Under the pieces are notes generated by a model that saw only the letters and a list, made by a program, of their open reading frames with translations, was not told the origin of the DNA and did not search any database. The position numbers were made by a program, and so were the translations under genes. From Glutamicibacter halophytocola (GTDB lineage: Bacteria > Actinomycetota > Actinomycetes > Actinomycetales > Micrococcaceae), in the NCBI RefSeq assembly GCF_001302565.1, contig NZ_CP012750.1:248001-312000 (forward strand): a stretch of 64,000 nt of DNA, written 5' to 3'. This document shows, piece by piece, positions 8,022 to 18,371 of this stretch (position 1 is the stretch's first letter; every line of letters starts with the position of its first letter).

Positions 8022-8422
8022 CCCCTAAACACGACAAAATCAAGACTGTAGATGCAGGGAAAGCTGAGCGTCAGGGCCGATTAAGCAAAGCTCGGCAATT
8101 CCTTCAATCTGCGGACGATCTTCGTAGTCTTTATGAGGATGACTCGGTCGTGGCAGACACTGCGGTGACCCTGTACGTTCATGCGGGGATTGCTGCTGCT
8201 GACGTTATTTGTGCTGTCTCTCTTGGCAAGTATGCGCAGTGTGACAGTCACCAAGATGCCGTCAAGTTGCTGGCAACTGCGGATGCCGCAGCTGCAAAAT
8301 TGCTAGACACCCTGCTGCACATGAAGACCCGGGCGGGATATGGCTTTGACCCCATTAGCAATACCAAGCTGATCCAGGCCGAGAGGGCAGCGCGGGCGAT
8401 CGTGGAAAAGGCATCTTCGTAA
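8018..8422 (+). CDS. HEPN-domain-like protein, partner of the MNT nucleotidyltransferase
   Basis: This 134-residue helical protein starts at a GTG that overlaps the stop of the MNT gene (GTGA). Its composition and layout (RQFLQSADDL, then AVTLYVHAGIAAADVICA, then LLHMKTRAGYGF) match small HEPN proteins that accompany nucleotidyltransferases. The canonical RX4-6H catalytic motif is not visible; the equivalent position reads KTRAGYG, a feature of a non-canonical HEPN subgroup. It may therefore be a non-nuclease HEPN or act by another mechanism. The function is inferred from the gene pairing. Confidence 0.75.
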   Translation: MTPKHDKIKTVDAGKAERQGRLSKARQFLQSADDLRSLYEDDSVVADTAVTLYVHAGIAAADVICAVSLGKYAQCDSHQDAVKLLATADAAAAKLLDTLLHMKTRAGYGFDPISNTKLIQAERAARAIVEKASS

Positions 8423-8540
8423 CAGGGGAACAGCCCTCAATGAGATGATTTGCGGCCTATCGATTGCGATCGATGCAGGATTGAAAAGGAAACCTTCCTG
8501 TCGCGTCTCCCATTGGGCCGAACTTGTTGTAATTCGGTGA

Positions 8541-9809
8541 CTACGCACCAAAAATATTGCGCTGAAGGAACTCGTTGCGGAATTTGCCGTCAGGATCCAA
8601 GCGCCGAGCTAATGCGATGAAGTCGTTGAACTTCGGGTAGATTCCACGCAGATCTGCTGCGGTGGCAGCAAAGAGCTTGCCCCAGTGCGGGCGAGGTGCG
8701 TAGGGAGCGAGGGCGGATTCAACCTGCGGGAGGATGGCCTCGACTGCTTGCTGCTGCGGCTTCCACGTAAAGTGCAGGGCAATGCCGTCTCGGCCATAGT
8801 TGCCGCTGAGCCATAAATCGTCGGCGGCGATGGTTCGCACCTCGGCCACCAGCAGCAAGGGAGTGAGCACCGGGGATAGCTGTCGCATTGCGGCCATGGC
8901 TTGAACGGCGTATTCGCGCGGGACCAGGTATTCGGTCTGCAGCTCATCACCGGCACTGGGCATGAAGTCCATGCGGAAATGGGAGAGCCGGTCGGACCAC
9001 GGCCCAGCCGCTCCGAGCTGTTCGCTGCAGATGGCGCCGTCGGCCCCGGGCAGCGGATGCATCGCGGCGGTGGCCGGGAATCCGCCAAACTTGCCCTGGT
9101 CAATATCATCGACCAGGCCATCGCCAACACGGCGCTTGAGCCAGGTCTGGCCTACCAGCTCCCCGCTCCAGTCGGTGAACAGGCTGACGCTATAGGCAGA
9201 AGCCTGGAGGCCATCAAAGTTGTCGAGCACCTTGTCCCAGGACAGCTGCTCGTACACGGTTTGCTGAACATCAAAGCTCGGCACAATATCCAAGGTCAGG
9301 TGAGTCATTACACCCAAGGCGCCAAGGGACACCACGTAGCCGTCGAACTCCGGGTCGCCCCACTTGGCGGATAGCTGCGAGCCATCGGCCAGTACCAGTT
9401 CCACCGCGCTGACCGCGGTAGCAAGGTTGCCGTGGGCTTCGCCCGAGCCATGGGTGCCGGTGGATACCGCCCCGGCCACCGAGATATGCGGCAGGGAAGC
9501 GAGGTTGTGCAGCGCAAAACCAGCTTGCTCAAGAGCATCAGCCAGCGCGCCATAAGTGGTTCCGCCACTGACGCGCACGCTCATGGCCTTCGCATCGATC
9601 TCGATGACTTCAGGCATCTTGCTCAAGGAAATCAAGGTTTCACTGGTATCGGCAATGCCATTAAAGGAATGGCGAGAGCCCAAGGCCCGCACCTTGGTTG
9701 CTGCGCGAACCTGTTCCTGCAGCTGCTCGACGCTGGTGGGGTACAGCAATTGGCTGGCCCGGTACTCGAGGTTTCCGGCCCAGTTCAGTTCCCTGGTCTC
9801 TAGCTTCAC
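8541..9809 (-). CDS. aldO: FAD-dependent alditol (xylitol/sorbitol) oxidase
   Basis: This 422-residue VAO-family flavoprotein resembles actinobacterial alditol oxidases throughout: NWAGNLEY at the N-terminus, LGSRHSFNG with His47 at the position of the covalent FAD histidine, ASLPHISVAGAVSTGTHGSG in the FAD domain, AYSVSLFTDW and QTWLKRR in the substrate domain. These enzymes oxidise xylitol or sorbitol to the aldose with O2, giving H2O2. It is the last gene of xylA-xylB-aldO (9-bp gap after xylB), so xylitol to xylose conversion feeding the isomerase is a coherent role. D-arabinono-1,4-lactone oxidase is the main alternative label for this family. A decayed copy of its 3' end lies at 6967-7215. 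Confidence 0.85.
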   Translation of the reverse strand: MKLETRELNWAGNLEYRASQLLYPTSVEQLQEQVRAATKVRALGSRHSFNGIADTSETLISLSKMPEVIEIDAKAMSVRVSGGTTYGALADALEQAGFALHNLASLPHISVAGAVSTGTHGSGEAHGNLATAVSAVELVLADGSQLSAKWGDPEFDGYVVSLGALGVMTHLTLDIVPSFDVQQTVYEQLSWDKVLDNFDGLQASAYSVSLFTDWSGELVGQTWLKRRVGDGLVDDIDQGKFGGFPATAAMHPLPGADGAICSEQLGAAGPWSDRLSHFRMDFMPSAGDELQTEYLVPREYAVQAMAAMRQLSPVLTPLLLVAEVRTIAADDLWLSGNYGRDGIALHFTWKPQQQAVEAILPQVESALAPYAPRPHWGKLFAATAADLRGIYPKFNDFIALARRLDPDGKFRNEFLQRNIFGA

Positions 9810-9818
9810 GGCTAATCC

Positions 9819-11246
9819 CTACTTTGCTGTCCACTGGCTGGAAACCAGCGAACGGTAGCGTTCCAAAACATGCGGGCTTGCTTCTGTGGCGGGGACTTCG
9901 GCAGAATCCCGGGCCCACTGCGGGAACTGCCCGGCAAGCACTCCGGCGGCCTGGCGAGCGGCACCGTCGGCGACATATTCGCCCGGTGCCGGAACCACGA
10001 TCGGCAGGCCCAGCACCTGGGCTGCAATGTGCTGAACCGCGCGGGACTGCGCCCCGCCGCCCACCAGGATGATGCGCTGCGCCGCAACACCCTGGGCCTC
10101 CAGCGCCTGCAGGCCGTCGGCCAAAGAACAGACCACCGCTTCCACCGCGCTGCGGGCCAAGTTCGGTGCGGTGTAATTCGCCCGGGTGATTCCGTGCAGC
10201 GAACCGGTGGCATCTGGCAGGTTCGGGGTGCGCTCGCCGTCAAAGTAGGGCAGCAGCGCCAGGCCGTCGCAGCCCGGGCTGGCGGACAGCGCGAGGTCGT
10301 TAAACTCTGCCAGGCTCACCTGCAAGATATTTGCGGTGGCATCAAAAATTCGGGTGGCATTCAGGGTGCATACCAGCGGGAGGTAGTTACCGGTGGCATC
10401 GGCAAACCCGGCCACCAGCCCGGTGGCATCTGCGCTGGGTGCGTCGGCGACGGCGAAGACCGTGCCGGAGGTGCCCAGCGACATGACCACATCGCCAACG
10501 GTGGCGCCAACGCCCAATCCGGCGGCGGCATTATCGCCCGCGCCAGGGCCGATCAGCGCGCCAGAAGCGGTGCAGCCAATGGATTCCAGCGGGCCGGCCA
10601 CGGTGGGAAGAATCGGGGCGTGCCCCAGGTGCTGCTCCAGCGCTTCGAGGTCATAGGCGTTCTCGGAGGCCCGGTAATAGCCGGTGCCCGAAGCGTCCGA
10701 ACGATCGGTGCGCAGGGCTGCCAAGCCTTCGGCGCCGCTGCCCGGGCCGTTGCCGGCCAGTCGCCAGGACAGCCAGTCGTGGGGCAGGCAGACCGCGGCG
10801 ACCTTGGCCGCGTTGTCCGGTTCATGGTCCTTGAGCCAGCGCAGCTTGGTCAGGGTGATCGAGGAGACGGGCAGGGTGCCGGTGCGCTGTGCCCAGTAGG
10901 CGGCGCCGGCCTCGCTGTCGCCGTTGCCGGCTTCGGCGATGATGTCGGTGGCCGCCTGCGCGCTGCGATTGTCATTCCACAGCAGCGCAGGGCGGATCAC
11001 CGCACCGGTGGCATCCAGCACCACCATGCCGTGCTGTTGCCCGCCCACCGAGATCGCGGCCACATCATCCAGGCCGCCGGCCTGGGCGATCGCTTCTTGC
11101 AGGGCGCTGAACCAGAACTCCGGGTCCACTTCGGTGCCCTCCGGGTGGCTGGCACGTCCGGAGCGGACCAGGGCTCCGGTGCCGGCGTCGCGGATGACAA
11201 CCTTGCAGGACTGGGTGGAGGAGTCGATCCCGGCGACAAGCGTCAT
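9819..11246 (-). CDS. xylB: Xylulokinase
   Basis: This 475-residue FGGY-family sugar kinase phosphorylates D-xylulose to xylulose 5-phosphate for the pentose phosphate pathway. The visible features are the N-terminal phosphate loop [13 protein letters not shown] (residues 5-17), [11 protein letters not shown] (about 67-77), the [11 protein letters not shown] adenine-binding region near 215-225, and the C-terminal VGGGAQS motif around 395. It sits between xylA (38-bp gap) and the alditol oxidase gene, in one operon. A long open frame on the opposite strand (9870-11249) is a compositional shadow. Confidence 0.93.
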   Translation of the reverse strand: MTLVAGIDSSTQSCKVVIRDAGTGALVRSGRASHPEGTEVDPEFWFSALQEAIAQAGGLDDVAAISVGGQQHGMVVLDATGAVIRPALLWNDNRSAQAATDIIAEAGNGDSEAGAAYWAQRTGTLPVSSITLTKLRWLKDHEPDNAAKVAAVCLPHDWLSWRLAGNGPGSGAEGLAALRTDRSDASGTGYYRASENAYDLEALEQHLGHAPILPTVAGPLESIGCTASGALIGPGAGDNAAAGLGVGATVGDVVMSLGTSGTVFAVADAPSADATGLVAGFADATGNYLPLVCTLNATRIFDATANILQVSLAEFNDLALSASPGCDGLALLPYFDGERTPNLPDATGSLHGITRANYTAPNLARSAVEAVVCSLADGLQALEAQGVAAQRIILVGGGAQSRAVQHIAAQVLGLPIVVPAPGEYVADGAARQAAGVLAGQFPQWARDSAEVPATEASPHVLERYRSLVSSQWTAK

Positions 11247-11284
11247 TGAATGTGGCTGCTTTCTGCGGTGGGTTCTGGCAGGGG

Positions 11285-12502
<1,218 letters not shown>

Positions 12503-12512
12503 CTAAGCCATT

Positions 12513-12531
12513 TAGTTTATGATCTGAACTA
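12513..12531. promoter_or_regulatory. Candidate XylR operator between xylA and the ROK repressor gene
   Basis: TAGTT and AACTA form an inverted repeat with a 9-bp AT-rich spacer in the middle of the divergent promoter region. The position and AT-richness fit a ROK-family XylR operator that would repress xylAB-aldO and possibly the regulator itself until xylose is present. Confidence 0.55.
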
Positions 12532-12604
12532 TATGGGCGGTGATGCGCTAGAGTCAATAGCGAACTCTGCAAATGCATTCCAGGAATTTCGACAAGGAGA
12601 AAGC

Positions 12605-13840
12605 ATGCGCCAGCCAGCCCCTTCCGCCCGAGCCGCGACGTCTTCGGCCCCGGGCACAGTCGGGGACGTGCGCAGAGCCAACTTGGCCAGGGTGTTGTCC
12701 GTGATTGCAGCCGCGGGGGATGACCAGCGGCTATCACGGGCTGATATCGCTCAAGTCAGCCAGTTGACCAAGGCCTCGGTCTCCAGCCTGGTCGCCGACT
12801 TGCTGGCCGCTGGGCTGGTCATCGAAATCGGCGTGCACCGCGATGGGGAACGCGGACGGCCTTCGGTGGGCCTGGTGCTGAATCCCGCGCGCTGCGTGAT
12901 GGGCATGGAAATCAACGTCGACTACATTGCCGCCGGACTCGTTGACCTCAACGGCAAACTGCTGGCGCACGAAATCCTGCCGCGCACCAATCACCGCTCG
13001 ACTGCCAGTGAGGTGCTCGGTGCTCTGGGAGAACTGAGCCAAGGCCTCCAAGGCGCTGCCCGGGCCCAGGGCCTGATGATTCTGGGCGGCGGATTGGCTG
13101 TTCCGGGCCTGGTTAACGAGGAGCAGTTCACCGTTCTCCAAGCTCCGAACCTTGGCTGGGAGGGGCAAGAACTCGATGTTGCAGCGTTGCTGCCCGAACC
13201 CAAAACCCGCTTCCGGCTCTTTAACGAAGCCAATGCCTCGGCGCTGGCCCAGCAGCATTTGATGGATGCCCAGGACCGCGACTTCCTCTTTGTCTCCGGG
13301 GAAGTGGGCATCGGCGGCGGCTTGATTATCGATGGTGAACTATTTGTCGGGCCCCAGGGCCATGCAGGCGAGCTCGGCCATGTGGTGATCGCCCCCGACG
13401 GCAAAGCCTGCAGCTGCGGAGGACGCGGATGCCTGGAAACCGTGGCCGGACAGGAAGCCATTTTGGCCGCCGCCAATCTCGGTTCCGCAGCAGATAGGAT
13501 TTCGCGGCAGGAGCGGATGAGCCAGCTCTGCCAAGCACTGGAAACTGGTACCGAGCCCGCGGTGAGCGCCGTGGCCGAGGCCGGAAAATCCTTGGGAATC
13601 GCCGTGGCCTCGGCCCTGCGCCTGTACAACGTTTCCACCGTGGTCTTTGGCGGGCACTTTGCCGCCCTGGAGCAGTGGTTGCACCCCGCCATGGAGGCTG
13701 GGCTCCAAGCGCACGCGCCGAGCATTGCCGGGCAAGCCCGGTTGCTGTGCTCGCCGCTGGGCCAAACCGGTGCGCTGGCCGGGGCCGCGCGCAGCGTGGT
13801 CGGGGACCTGCTGGAGGCCCCGCACCTGCTGGTGGATTAA
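12605..13840 (+). CDS. xylR: ROK-family transcriptional repressor (XylR type)
   Basis: This 411-residue protein starts at an ATG preceded by AAGGAG at 12594-12599; the open frame further upstream is antisense to xylA and not part of the gene. Residues about 24-75 form a winged helix-turn-helix (RLSRADIAQVSQLTKASVSSLVADLL), and from about 95 a ROK sugar-kinase-like domain follows, with the zinc-binding CSCGGRGCLET segment near 264-274 and GEVGIGGGLIIDGEL near 230. XylR repressors of this kind release DNA on binding xylose. Divergent placement next to xylAB-aldO supports that role. The 3' end overlaps the convergent MerR gene by 4 bp. Confidence 0.9.
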   Translation: MRQPAPSARAATSSAPGTVGDVRRANLARVLSVIAAAGDDQRLSRADIAQVSQLTKASVSSLVADLLAAGLVIEIGVHRDGERGRPSVGLVLNPARCVMGMEINVDYIAAGLVDLNGKLLAHEILPRTNHRSTASEVLGALGELSQGLQGAARAQGLMILGGGLAVPGLVNEEQFTVLQAPNLGWEGQELDVAALLPEPKTRFRLFNEANASALAQQHLMDAQDRDFLFVSGEVGIGGGLIIDGELFVGPQGHAGELGHVVIAPDGKACSCGGRGCLETVAGQEAILAAANLGSAADRISRQERMSQLCQALETGTEPAVSAVAEAGKSLGIAVASALRLYNVSTVVFGGHFAALEQWLHPAMEAGLQAHAPSIAGQARLLCSPLGQTGALAGAARSVVGDLLEAPHLLVD

Positions 13841-14635
13841 GGAGTGCCGACCGGCTGCTGAAGTTCGGTCACCCAATCCGCCTGGTCGTCGGACACAGCA
13901 CGCACGTAGACTTCGCGGCACGGACCGGTAGGCACCAAACCACGGGCGAGGACTTCTTCGTGCACGGCCTGCCAGCTTTCATGGATGGTGTCCATCGAGC
14001 CAAGGTGCACTCCGCAGATGGCTTCGGACACCGCGGGAAGCTCGATGATTTCGACATCGGCCAGGCTTTGGGCGCTCGTGGCGTATCCGGCAATGACCTC
14101 CACTCCATCCTCGGTGCCGTTGTATTGCGCAATGGGCGTGGCAAGGCTTTGGCCCTGAATGGACTGCGCGATTCTGTCGAAGAGCGGGCCGATGCGTCCG
14201 GCGATTTCAGGCTGCTCGGCCACCGTGAAGCGGCCGGCCGCCAAGCGCACCGCGGGCAGTGGCTTGTGGATGATTTCAATGTGAGACATGAGGTTCTCCT
14301 TGGAGATCAGTTGCAGACGCCGCTGTACATCGGCCAAGCGCTGCGTGGCCAGCTGGTGCTCGGCCTCGACCTGCGCCTGGCGAATGTGCAAAAGTTCGGC
14401 TATTTTTCCTGCGGTGGCTCCCTGGTCCAGGATCAAAGAAATCTCTTCGAGCCCGAATCCCAAATCGCGCAGGGCAACGATCTGATGCAAACGCTGAAGC
14501 TGGGAGGGATCGTAGGAGCGATAGCCGCTAAACGGGTCCACGTGGGCGGGGGGTGAGCAGGCCGGCAGTATCCCAATGCCGCAACATGCGGTGGGTGACC
14601 TGGCCGATCTGGGCAAACATCCCGATGGATAACAT
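13837..14635 (-). pseudogene. MerR-family regulator with GyrI-like effector domain, frameshifted in a G6 run
   Basis: Read from an ATG at 14635 the frame gives MLSIGMFAQIGQVTHRMLRH, a normal MerR start, then WDTAGLLTP, and then breaks in the C-run opposite G6 at 14548-14553. In the next frame the protein resumes as AHVDPFSGYRSYDPSQLQRL with the rest of the HTH, a coiled coil (residues about 75-105) and a GyrI-like small-molecule-binding domain. Removing one G restores a continuous product of about 265 residues. This is either a true inactivation or phase-variable site, or an assembly error in a homopolymer. Intact relatives sense drugs or metabolites. It is divergent from the Pr6Pr membrane protein gene. 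Confidence 0.85.
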
Positions 14636-14804
14636 TCTTCAGTTCTCCGCCCTCACACTGTGTCAGGGTCAATTCCTGGCTGGAATCCATTGTTGCACCG
14701 CGAGCGCTGCCTCGGGGGGCAAGTCGAAAGGAAGGCAACGGATATCAATTGCAGGGTATTGCTGGGCCTTTGGACGTTACACCCGTGGAGGATAGTCTTC
14801 GAGG

Positions 14805-15458
14805 GTGAATACTTCTCAAGCCACCCTGCGCAGCTTCAATCTGGCGCGAATACTTTGGGCGCTGGTCACCTTGGCGGCGATCGTGGCAACCTACGCGGAC
14901 ACCGCCTCGAGGGGTCCGGTGCAGCCGATGAATTTCTTTGGATACTTCACCATACAGTCAAATGCGCTCGTAGTCGCCGTGGGGCTTGTTGCCGGGGTTG
15001 CCGGGCTGGTGAAAGCGGAGCGGGTGCCTCGCTGGGTTGTTGGCCTGCGCGCCCTTGTGTGCGTGTGCATGGTCGTAGTCGGACTGATTTACCTCACCCT
15101 ATTGGCACCGCTGGGCGCGGCCGGTGGAGTGCCGCTTCCCTGGGCCAATTGGGTGATGCATATTCTCGGGCCGCTGTTCGTCCTGGGAGATTGGCTTTTG
15201 GCCAAGGACCGTATGGCCTTGCCATATAGCGCAGTGTTCTTGATCCTGATTTACCCGCTGCTGTGGACCGGGGCCGTTCTGGTGCGCGGAGCCACCGATG
15301 GATGGGTTCCCTACCCGTTCCTCAATCCGGACCAGGGGTATGGCGTGATCAGCGTGTACGTGGTCTCCATTGCGGTGCTCTTCACGGGAATTGCGGTTCT
15401 GGTCGTCGCATATGGCCGCCGCGGACGACACCGCGACGCACAGCTCGAGATTCACTAA
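14805..15458 (+). CDS. Pr6Pr family integral membrane protein
   Basis: This 217-residue protein starts at a GTG and has six predicted membrane segments. The motif NFFGYFTIQSNALVV (residues about 40-54), WANWVMHILGPLFVLGDW in the middle and DGWVPYPFLNPD late in the chain match the Pr6Pr (six-helix, FAR-17a/AIG1-like) family. Members are widespread in actinobacteria and have no established function; distant eukaryotic relatives are serine hydrolases of fatty-acid esters of hydroxy fatty acids. It is divergent from the MerR gene, which may regulate it. Confidence 0.75.
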   Translation: MNTSQATLRSFNLARILWALVTLAAIVATYADTASRGPVQPMNFFGYFTIQSNALVVAVGLVAGVAGLVKAERVPRWVVGLRALVCVCMVVVGLIYLTLLAPLGAAGGVPLPWANWVMHILGPLFVLGDWLLAKDRMALPYSAVFLILIYPLLWTGAVLVRGATDGWVPYPFLNPDQGYGVISVYVVSIAVLFTGIAVLVVAYGRRGRHRDAQLEIH

Positions 15459-15613
15459 TCGTTTCGGTAAACTTTGGTCGTAAGAGCCCCTAACTCTTGC
15501 AACGAACCTTCGGGTTTCAGTGAGCAGGACAGGGGCATATTTTTTGCCCGGCACCGTGCCGGGACGGCGCTAAGCACGCCGTAACCACTGCTTTAAGCAA
15601 GGGGGAGGATCCC

Positions 15614-16903
15614 ATGCCAGCAATCGTGATCGTCGGAGCCCAATGGGGCGATGAGGGTAAAGGAAAAGCCACCGACCTGCTCGGCGGCAAGGTCGACTAC
15701 GTAGTCAAGCCAAATGGCGGCAACAACGCCGGGCATACCGTGGTCGTCGGCGGCGAGAAGTACGAGCTCAAGCTCCTTCCAGCCGGCATCCTTTCCCCCA
15801 ACGCCACTCCGATTATCGGCAACGGCTGCGTGGTGAACCTTGAAGCCCTCTTCGAAGAAATCGACGGCCTGGAATCGCGCGGCGCCGACACCTCGAAGCT
15901 GCGTGTCTCGGCCAACGCGCACCTGGTGGCTCCATACCACCAGACCATGGACAAGGTCACCGAGCGCTTCCTGGGCAAGCGTGCCATCGGCACCACCGGA
16001 CGCGGCATCGGCCCTGCCTACATGGACAAGGTCGGACGCCTGGGCATCCGCGTGCAGGACGTCTTCGACGAGTCCATCCTGCGCCAGAAGGTCGAAGGCG
16101 CGTTGCGCCAGAAGAACGAACTGCTGGTCAAGATCTACAACCGGCGCAGCGTCGAGGTCGAGGAGATCGTCTCGTACTTCCTGTCCTACGCCGAGCGCCT
16201 GCGCCCGCTGGTCATCGACTCCACCTACGAGCTGAACAAGGCCCTGGACGAGGACAAGGTTGTGCTGATGGAAGGCGGCCAGGCTACCTTCCTGGACGTG
16301 GACCACGGCACCTACCCGTTCGTGACTTCCTCGAACCCAACCGCTGGCGGAGCGTCGGTGGGCTCGGGCGTCGGCCCGACCCGCATCACCCGCTCCATCG
16401 GCATCATCAAGGCCTACACCACCCGCGTGGGTGCAGGTCCGTTCCCGACCGAGCTGTTCGATGACATGGGCATCTACCTTCAGAAGACCGGCGGCGAATT
16501 CGGTGTGAACACTGGCCGCCCACGTCGTTGCGGCTGGTACGACGCTGTTCTGGCCCGCCACGCCTCGCGCGTGAACGGCTTCACTGACTACTTCGTGACC
16601 AAGCTGGATGTGCTCACCAATATCGAGCAGATCCCAGTGTGCGTTGCCTATGACGTAGACGGCATCCGCCACGATGAAATGCCAATGACGCAGACCGACT
16701 TCCACCATGCGAAGCCGATCTTCGAGTACTTCCCGGGCTGGACCGAGGACATCTCTGGCGCGCAGACCATGGAAGATCTTCCGGAGAACGCCCGGAACTA
16801 CATCCTGGCTTTGGAGAAGATCTCCGGCACCCGTATCTCCGCCATCGGCGTGGGCCCGGACCGCGATCAGACCATCGTGCGCCACGATTTGATCAAGGAC
16901 TAA
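15614..16903 (+). CDS. purA: Adenylosuccinate synthetase
   Basis: This 429-residue GTP-dependent enzyme joins IMP and aspartate in AMP biosynthesis. The N-terminal [13 protein letters not shown] loop (residues 10-22), NNAGHTVVV, the [13 protein letters not shown]-binding segment near 130, PRRCGWYD near 305 and the C-terminal [10 protein letters not shown] guanine-binding motif are all intact. AGGGGGA precedes the ATG. It is a single-copy housekeeping gene in related bacteria, which marks this part of the window as chromosomal. The 155-bp leader contains small hairpins (for example CCCGGCAC/GTGCCGGG near 15547-15562) but no riboswitch class I recognise. Confidence 0.97.
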   Translation: MPAIVIVGAQWGDEGKGKATDLLGGKVDYVVKPNGGNNAGHTVVVGGEKYELKLLPAGILSPNATPIIGNGCVVNLEALFEEIDGLESRGADTSKLRVSANAHLVAPYHQTMDKVTERFLGKRAIGTTGRGIGPAYMDKVGRLGIRVQDVFDESILRQKVEGALRQKNELLVKIYNRRSVEVEEIVSYFLSYAERLRPLVIDSTYELNKALDEDKVVLMEGGQATFLDVDHGTYPFVTSSNPTAGGASVGSGVGPTRITRSIGIIKAYTTRVGAGPFPTELFDDMGIYLQKTGGEFGVNTGRPRRCGWYDAVLARHASRVNGFTDYFVTKLDVLTNIEQIPVCVAYDVDGIRHDEMPMTQTDFHHAKPIFEYFPGWTEDISGAQTMEDLPENARNYILALEKISGTRISAIGVGPDRDQTIVRHDLIKD

Positions 16904-16916
16904 TTTCCATAAGCTA

Positions 16917-16963
16917 AGGGGCCTTCGCAGTTCATCAATTGATGAATTGCGAAGGCCCCTTTT
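16917..16963 (+). terminator. Terminator after purA
   Basis: A near-perfect 21-bp stem (AGGGGCCTTCGCA plus TTCATCAA, mirrored by TTGATGAA and TGCGAAGGCCCCT) ends in TTTT, 14 bp after the purA stop codon. This is a strong intrinsic terminator. Confidence 0.92.
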
Positions 16964-17097
16964 CATTTGCATAGCGTTGAAGCAGGTTGCTCACGTGATT
17001 CAGGCACGCCCAGATGAAAACCCTAGAATTGAATTGTGACCGCCGGTTGCACCGAACAGGCGCAACCAGTTCGTGGATGGAACAAGAAGGAATATCA

Positions 17098-18078
17098 TTG
17101 CCAGCACAGATCACTGTCAGCGCCGTCATTATCCGAAACGATGCGGGACAGGTTCTGACCGTTCGCAAGCGAGGAACAACATTATTCATGTTCCCGGGTG
17201 GCAAGCCGGAACTGGGGGAGTCGCCTATCGATGCGGCGGTACGGGAAGTGAGCGAAGAGCTGGGAGTGAACCTGGATCCAGCTTTGCTGCGTCTCGTTGG
17301 AACCTTCACGGCCCCGGCAACCAATGAAGAGGGGCATAGCGTTCAAGCCACCGTATTTGAACATCGTTTGGTTCCGATTGGTGAACCTTTGGCTGAAATT
17401 GAGCAGCTACGGTGGATCGACCCCTCAGCGAAATTAGACGAGGTCGCACCCTTGCTCCAAGACGTGGTCTTCCCTGCTTTGCTCGCTGGGCAACGAAATA
17501 TCCAGAGGTTGGCAGTTTTCACCGGTTCGGCTTCAGGCGCGTCATCCATTTATGAGAAGGCGGCAGAAAACTTCGCACGCACTGTTGCCGCCTCGGGCCG
17601 GGCCATCGTTTATGGCGGTGGACGCGTGGGTTTGATGGGAACAATTGCTGATGCGGCGCGCAAGGTTGGCGGCGAAGTTTTCGGGGTCATGCCGCAATTC
17701 CTGGTTGATGGCGAACTGGCGCATCCAGGATTAACGAGCCTGGAAGTTGTGCCCGACATGCATGCACGCAAACACCGCATGTCGGAACTGGCAGATGGCT
17801 TTGTTGCCCTGCCAGGTGGTGCTGGGACCTTGGAAGAGCTCTTTGAAGTGTGGACCTGGCAGCAACTTGGAATCCACGCGAAACCAGTAGCACTCCTGGA
17901 TGTTGACGGATTCTGGCAGCCTCTGCTGAATATGCTGGACCACATGACTGATCAGGGATTCTTGGCCTCGCAGTTCCGCGACTCATTGGTGGTGGCCAGC
18001 GAACCAGAAGCGCTTTTGGATGCCCTGTCTTTGTGGCAGGCGCCGGCAGCAAAATGGGGCGCAGGCTCCAGGAACTAA
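17098..18078 (+). CDS. Fusion of a Nudix hydrolase and a LOG-family phosphoribohydrolase
   Basis: This 326-residue protein starts at a TTG with AGAAGGA seven bases upstream; an ATG at 17077 is a possible alternative. Residues about 2-130 are a Nudix domain with the full Nudix box GGKPELGESPIDAAVREVSEELG (two parts: GGKPELGESPID and REVSEELG). Residues about 140-320 are a LOG/TIGR00730 domain with the nucleotide-binding GGGRVGLMG and the catalytic PGGAGTLEELFE motif of cytokinin-riboside-monophosphate phosphoribohydrolases, which release the base from nucleoside monophosphates. The fusion suggests stepwise breakdown of a nucleotide: pyrophosphate cleavage, then base release. Its 3' two thirds are duplicated at 21549. 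Confidence 0.88.
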   Translation: MPAQITVSAVIIRNDAGQVLTVRKRGTTLFMFPGGKPELGESPIDAAVREVSEELGVNLDPALLRLVGTFTAPATNEEGHSVQATVFEHRLVPIGEPLAEIEQLRWIDPSAKLDEVAPLLQDVVFPALLAGQRNIQRLAVFTGSASGASSIYEKAAENFARTVAASGRAIVYGGGRVGLMGTIADAARKVGGEVFGVMPQFLVDGELAHPGLTSLEVVPDMHARKHRMSELADGFVALPGGAGTLEELFEVWTWQQLGIHAKPVALLDVDGFWQPLLNMLDHMTDQGFLASQFRDSLVVASEPEALLDALSLWQAPAAKWGAGSRN

Positions 18079-18225
18079 AACGCAAGGAACAAGACGAGCC
18101 CTGTGCTCAGCGGGTTGCACCGCTGAGTACAGGGCTCGAATTCATGAGTCCGGCTCGGTATTCCTAGCCGACTAGAGTGTTGGCTCTTGTGCCGCTGTGT
18201 TGACCGGAGCGTCCTGGATCTTGCC
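17341..18225. repeat. Left copy of an 885-bp direct repeat
   Basis: Every base compared is identical to 21549-22433, at a constant offset of 4208 bp. It covers the last 738 bp of the Nudix-LOG gene, the shared terminator and, on the minus strand, the last 17 codons of the sodium:solute symporter gene (18172-18225, ending with AAQEPTL and the stop). Only the left copy keeps the full Nudix-LOG gene; only the right copy keeps the full symporter gene. Confidence 0.97.
18095..18138. terminator. Bidirectional terminator after the Nudix-LOG gene
   Basis: A 19-bp stem (CGAGCCCTGTGCTCAGCGG against CCGCTGAGTACAGGGCTCG, one mismatch) closes a 6-base loop. It lies between the convergent Nudix-LOG and symporter genes in the ancestral arrangement and is repeated at 22303-22346. 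Confidence 0.85.
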
Positions 18226-18371
18226 GGAAATCAGGACATGGTGGCTCCGTTTATCAAGGAAAATGTCGCCTTGACCATCGCAATAGCTGAGGCTGCGACC
18301 ACCGCCCAAGCAAAAGCCTGCACCGTCAAAGCTGACGGCGTAGGCATAATCCATGCGCCGGCTCTTTGCAG

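Noticed and set aside
9870..11249. 459-codon plus-strand open frame opposite xylB
   Set aside because: GC-rich shadow frame; low-complexity Gly/Ala/Gln-rich product without motifs, antisense to a certain gene.
15593..16972. 459-codon minus-strand open frame opposite purA
   Set aside because: Shadow of purA, with a product lacking any domain pattern.
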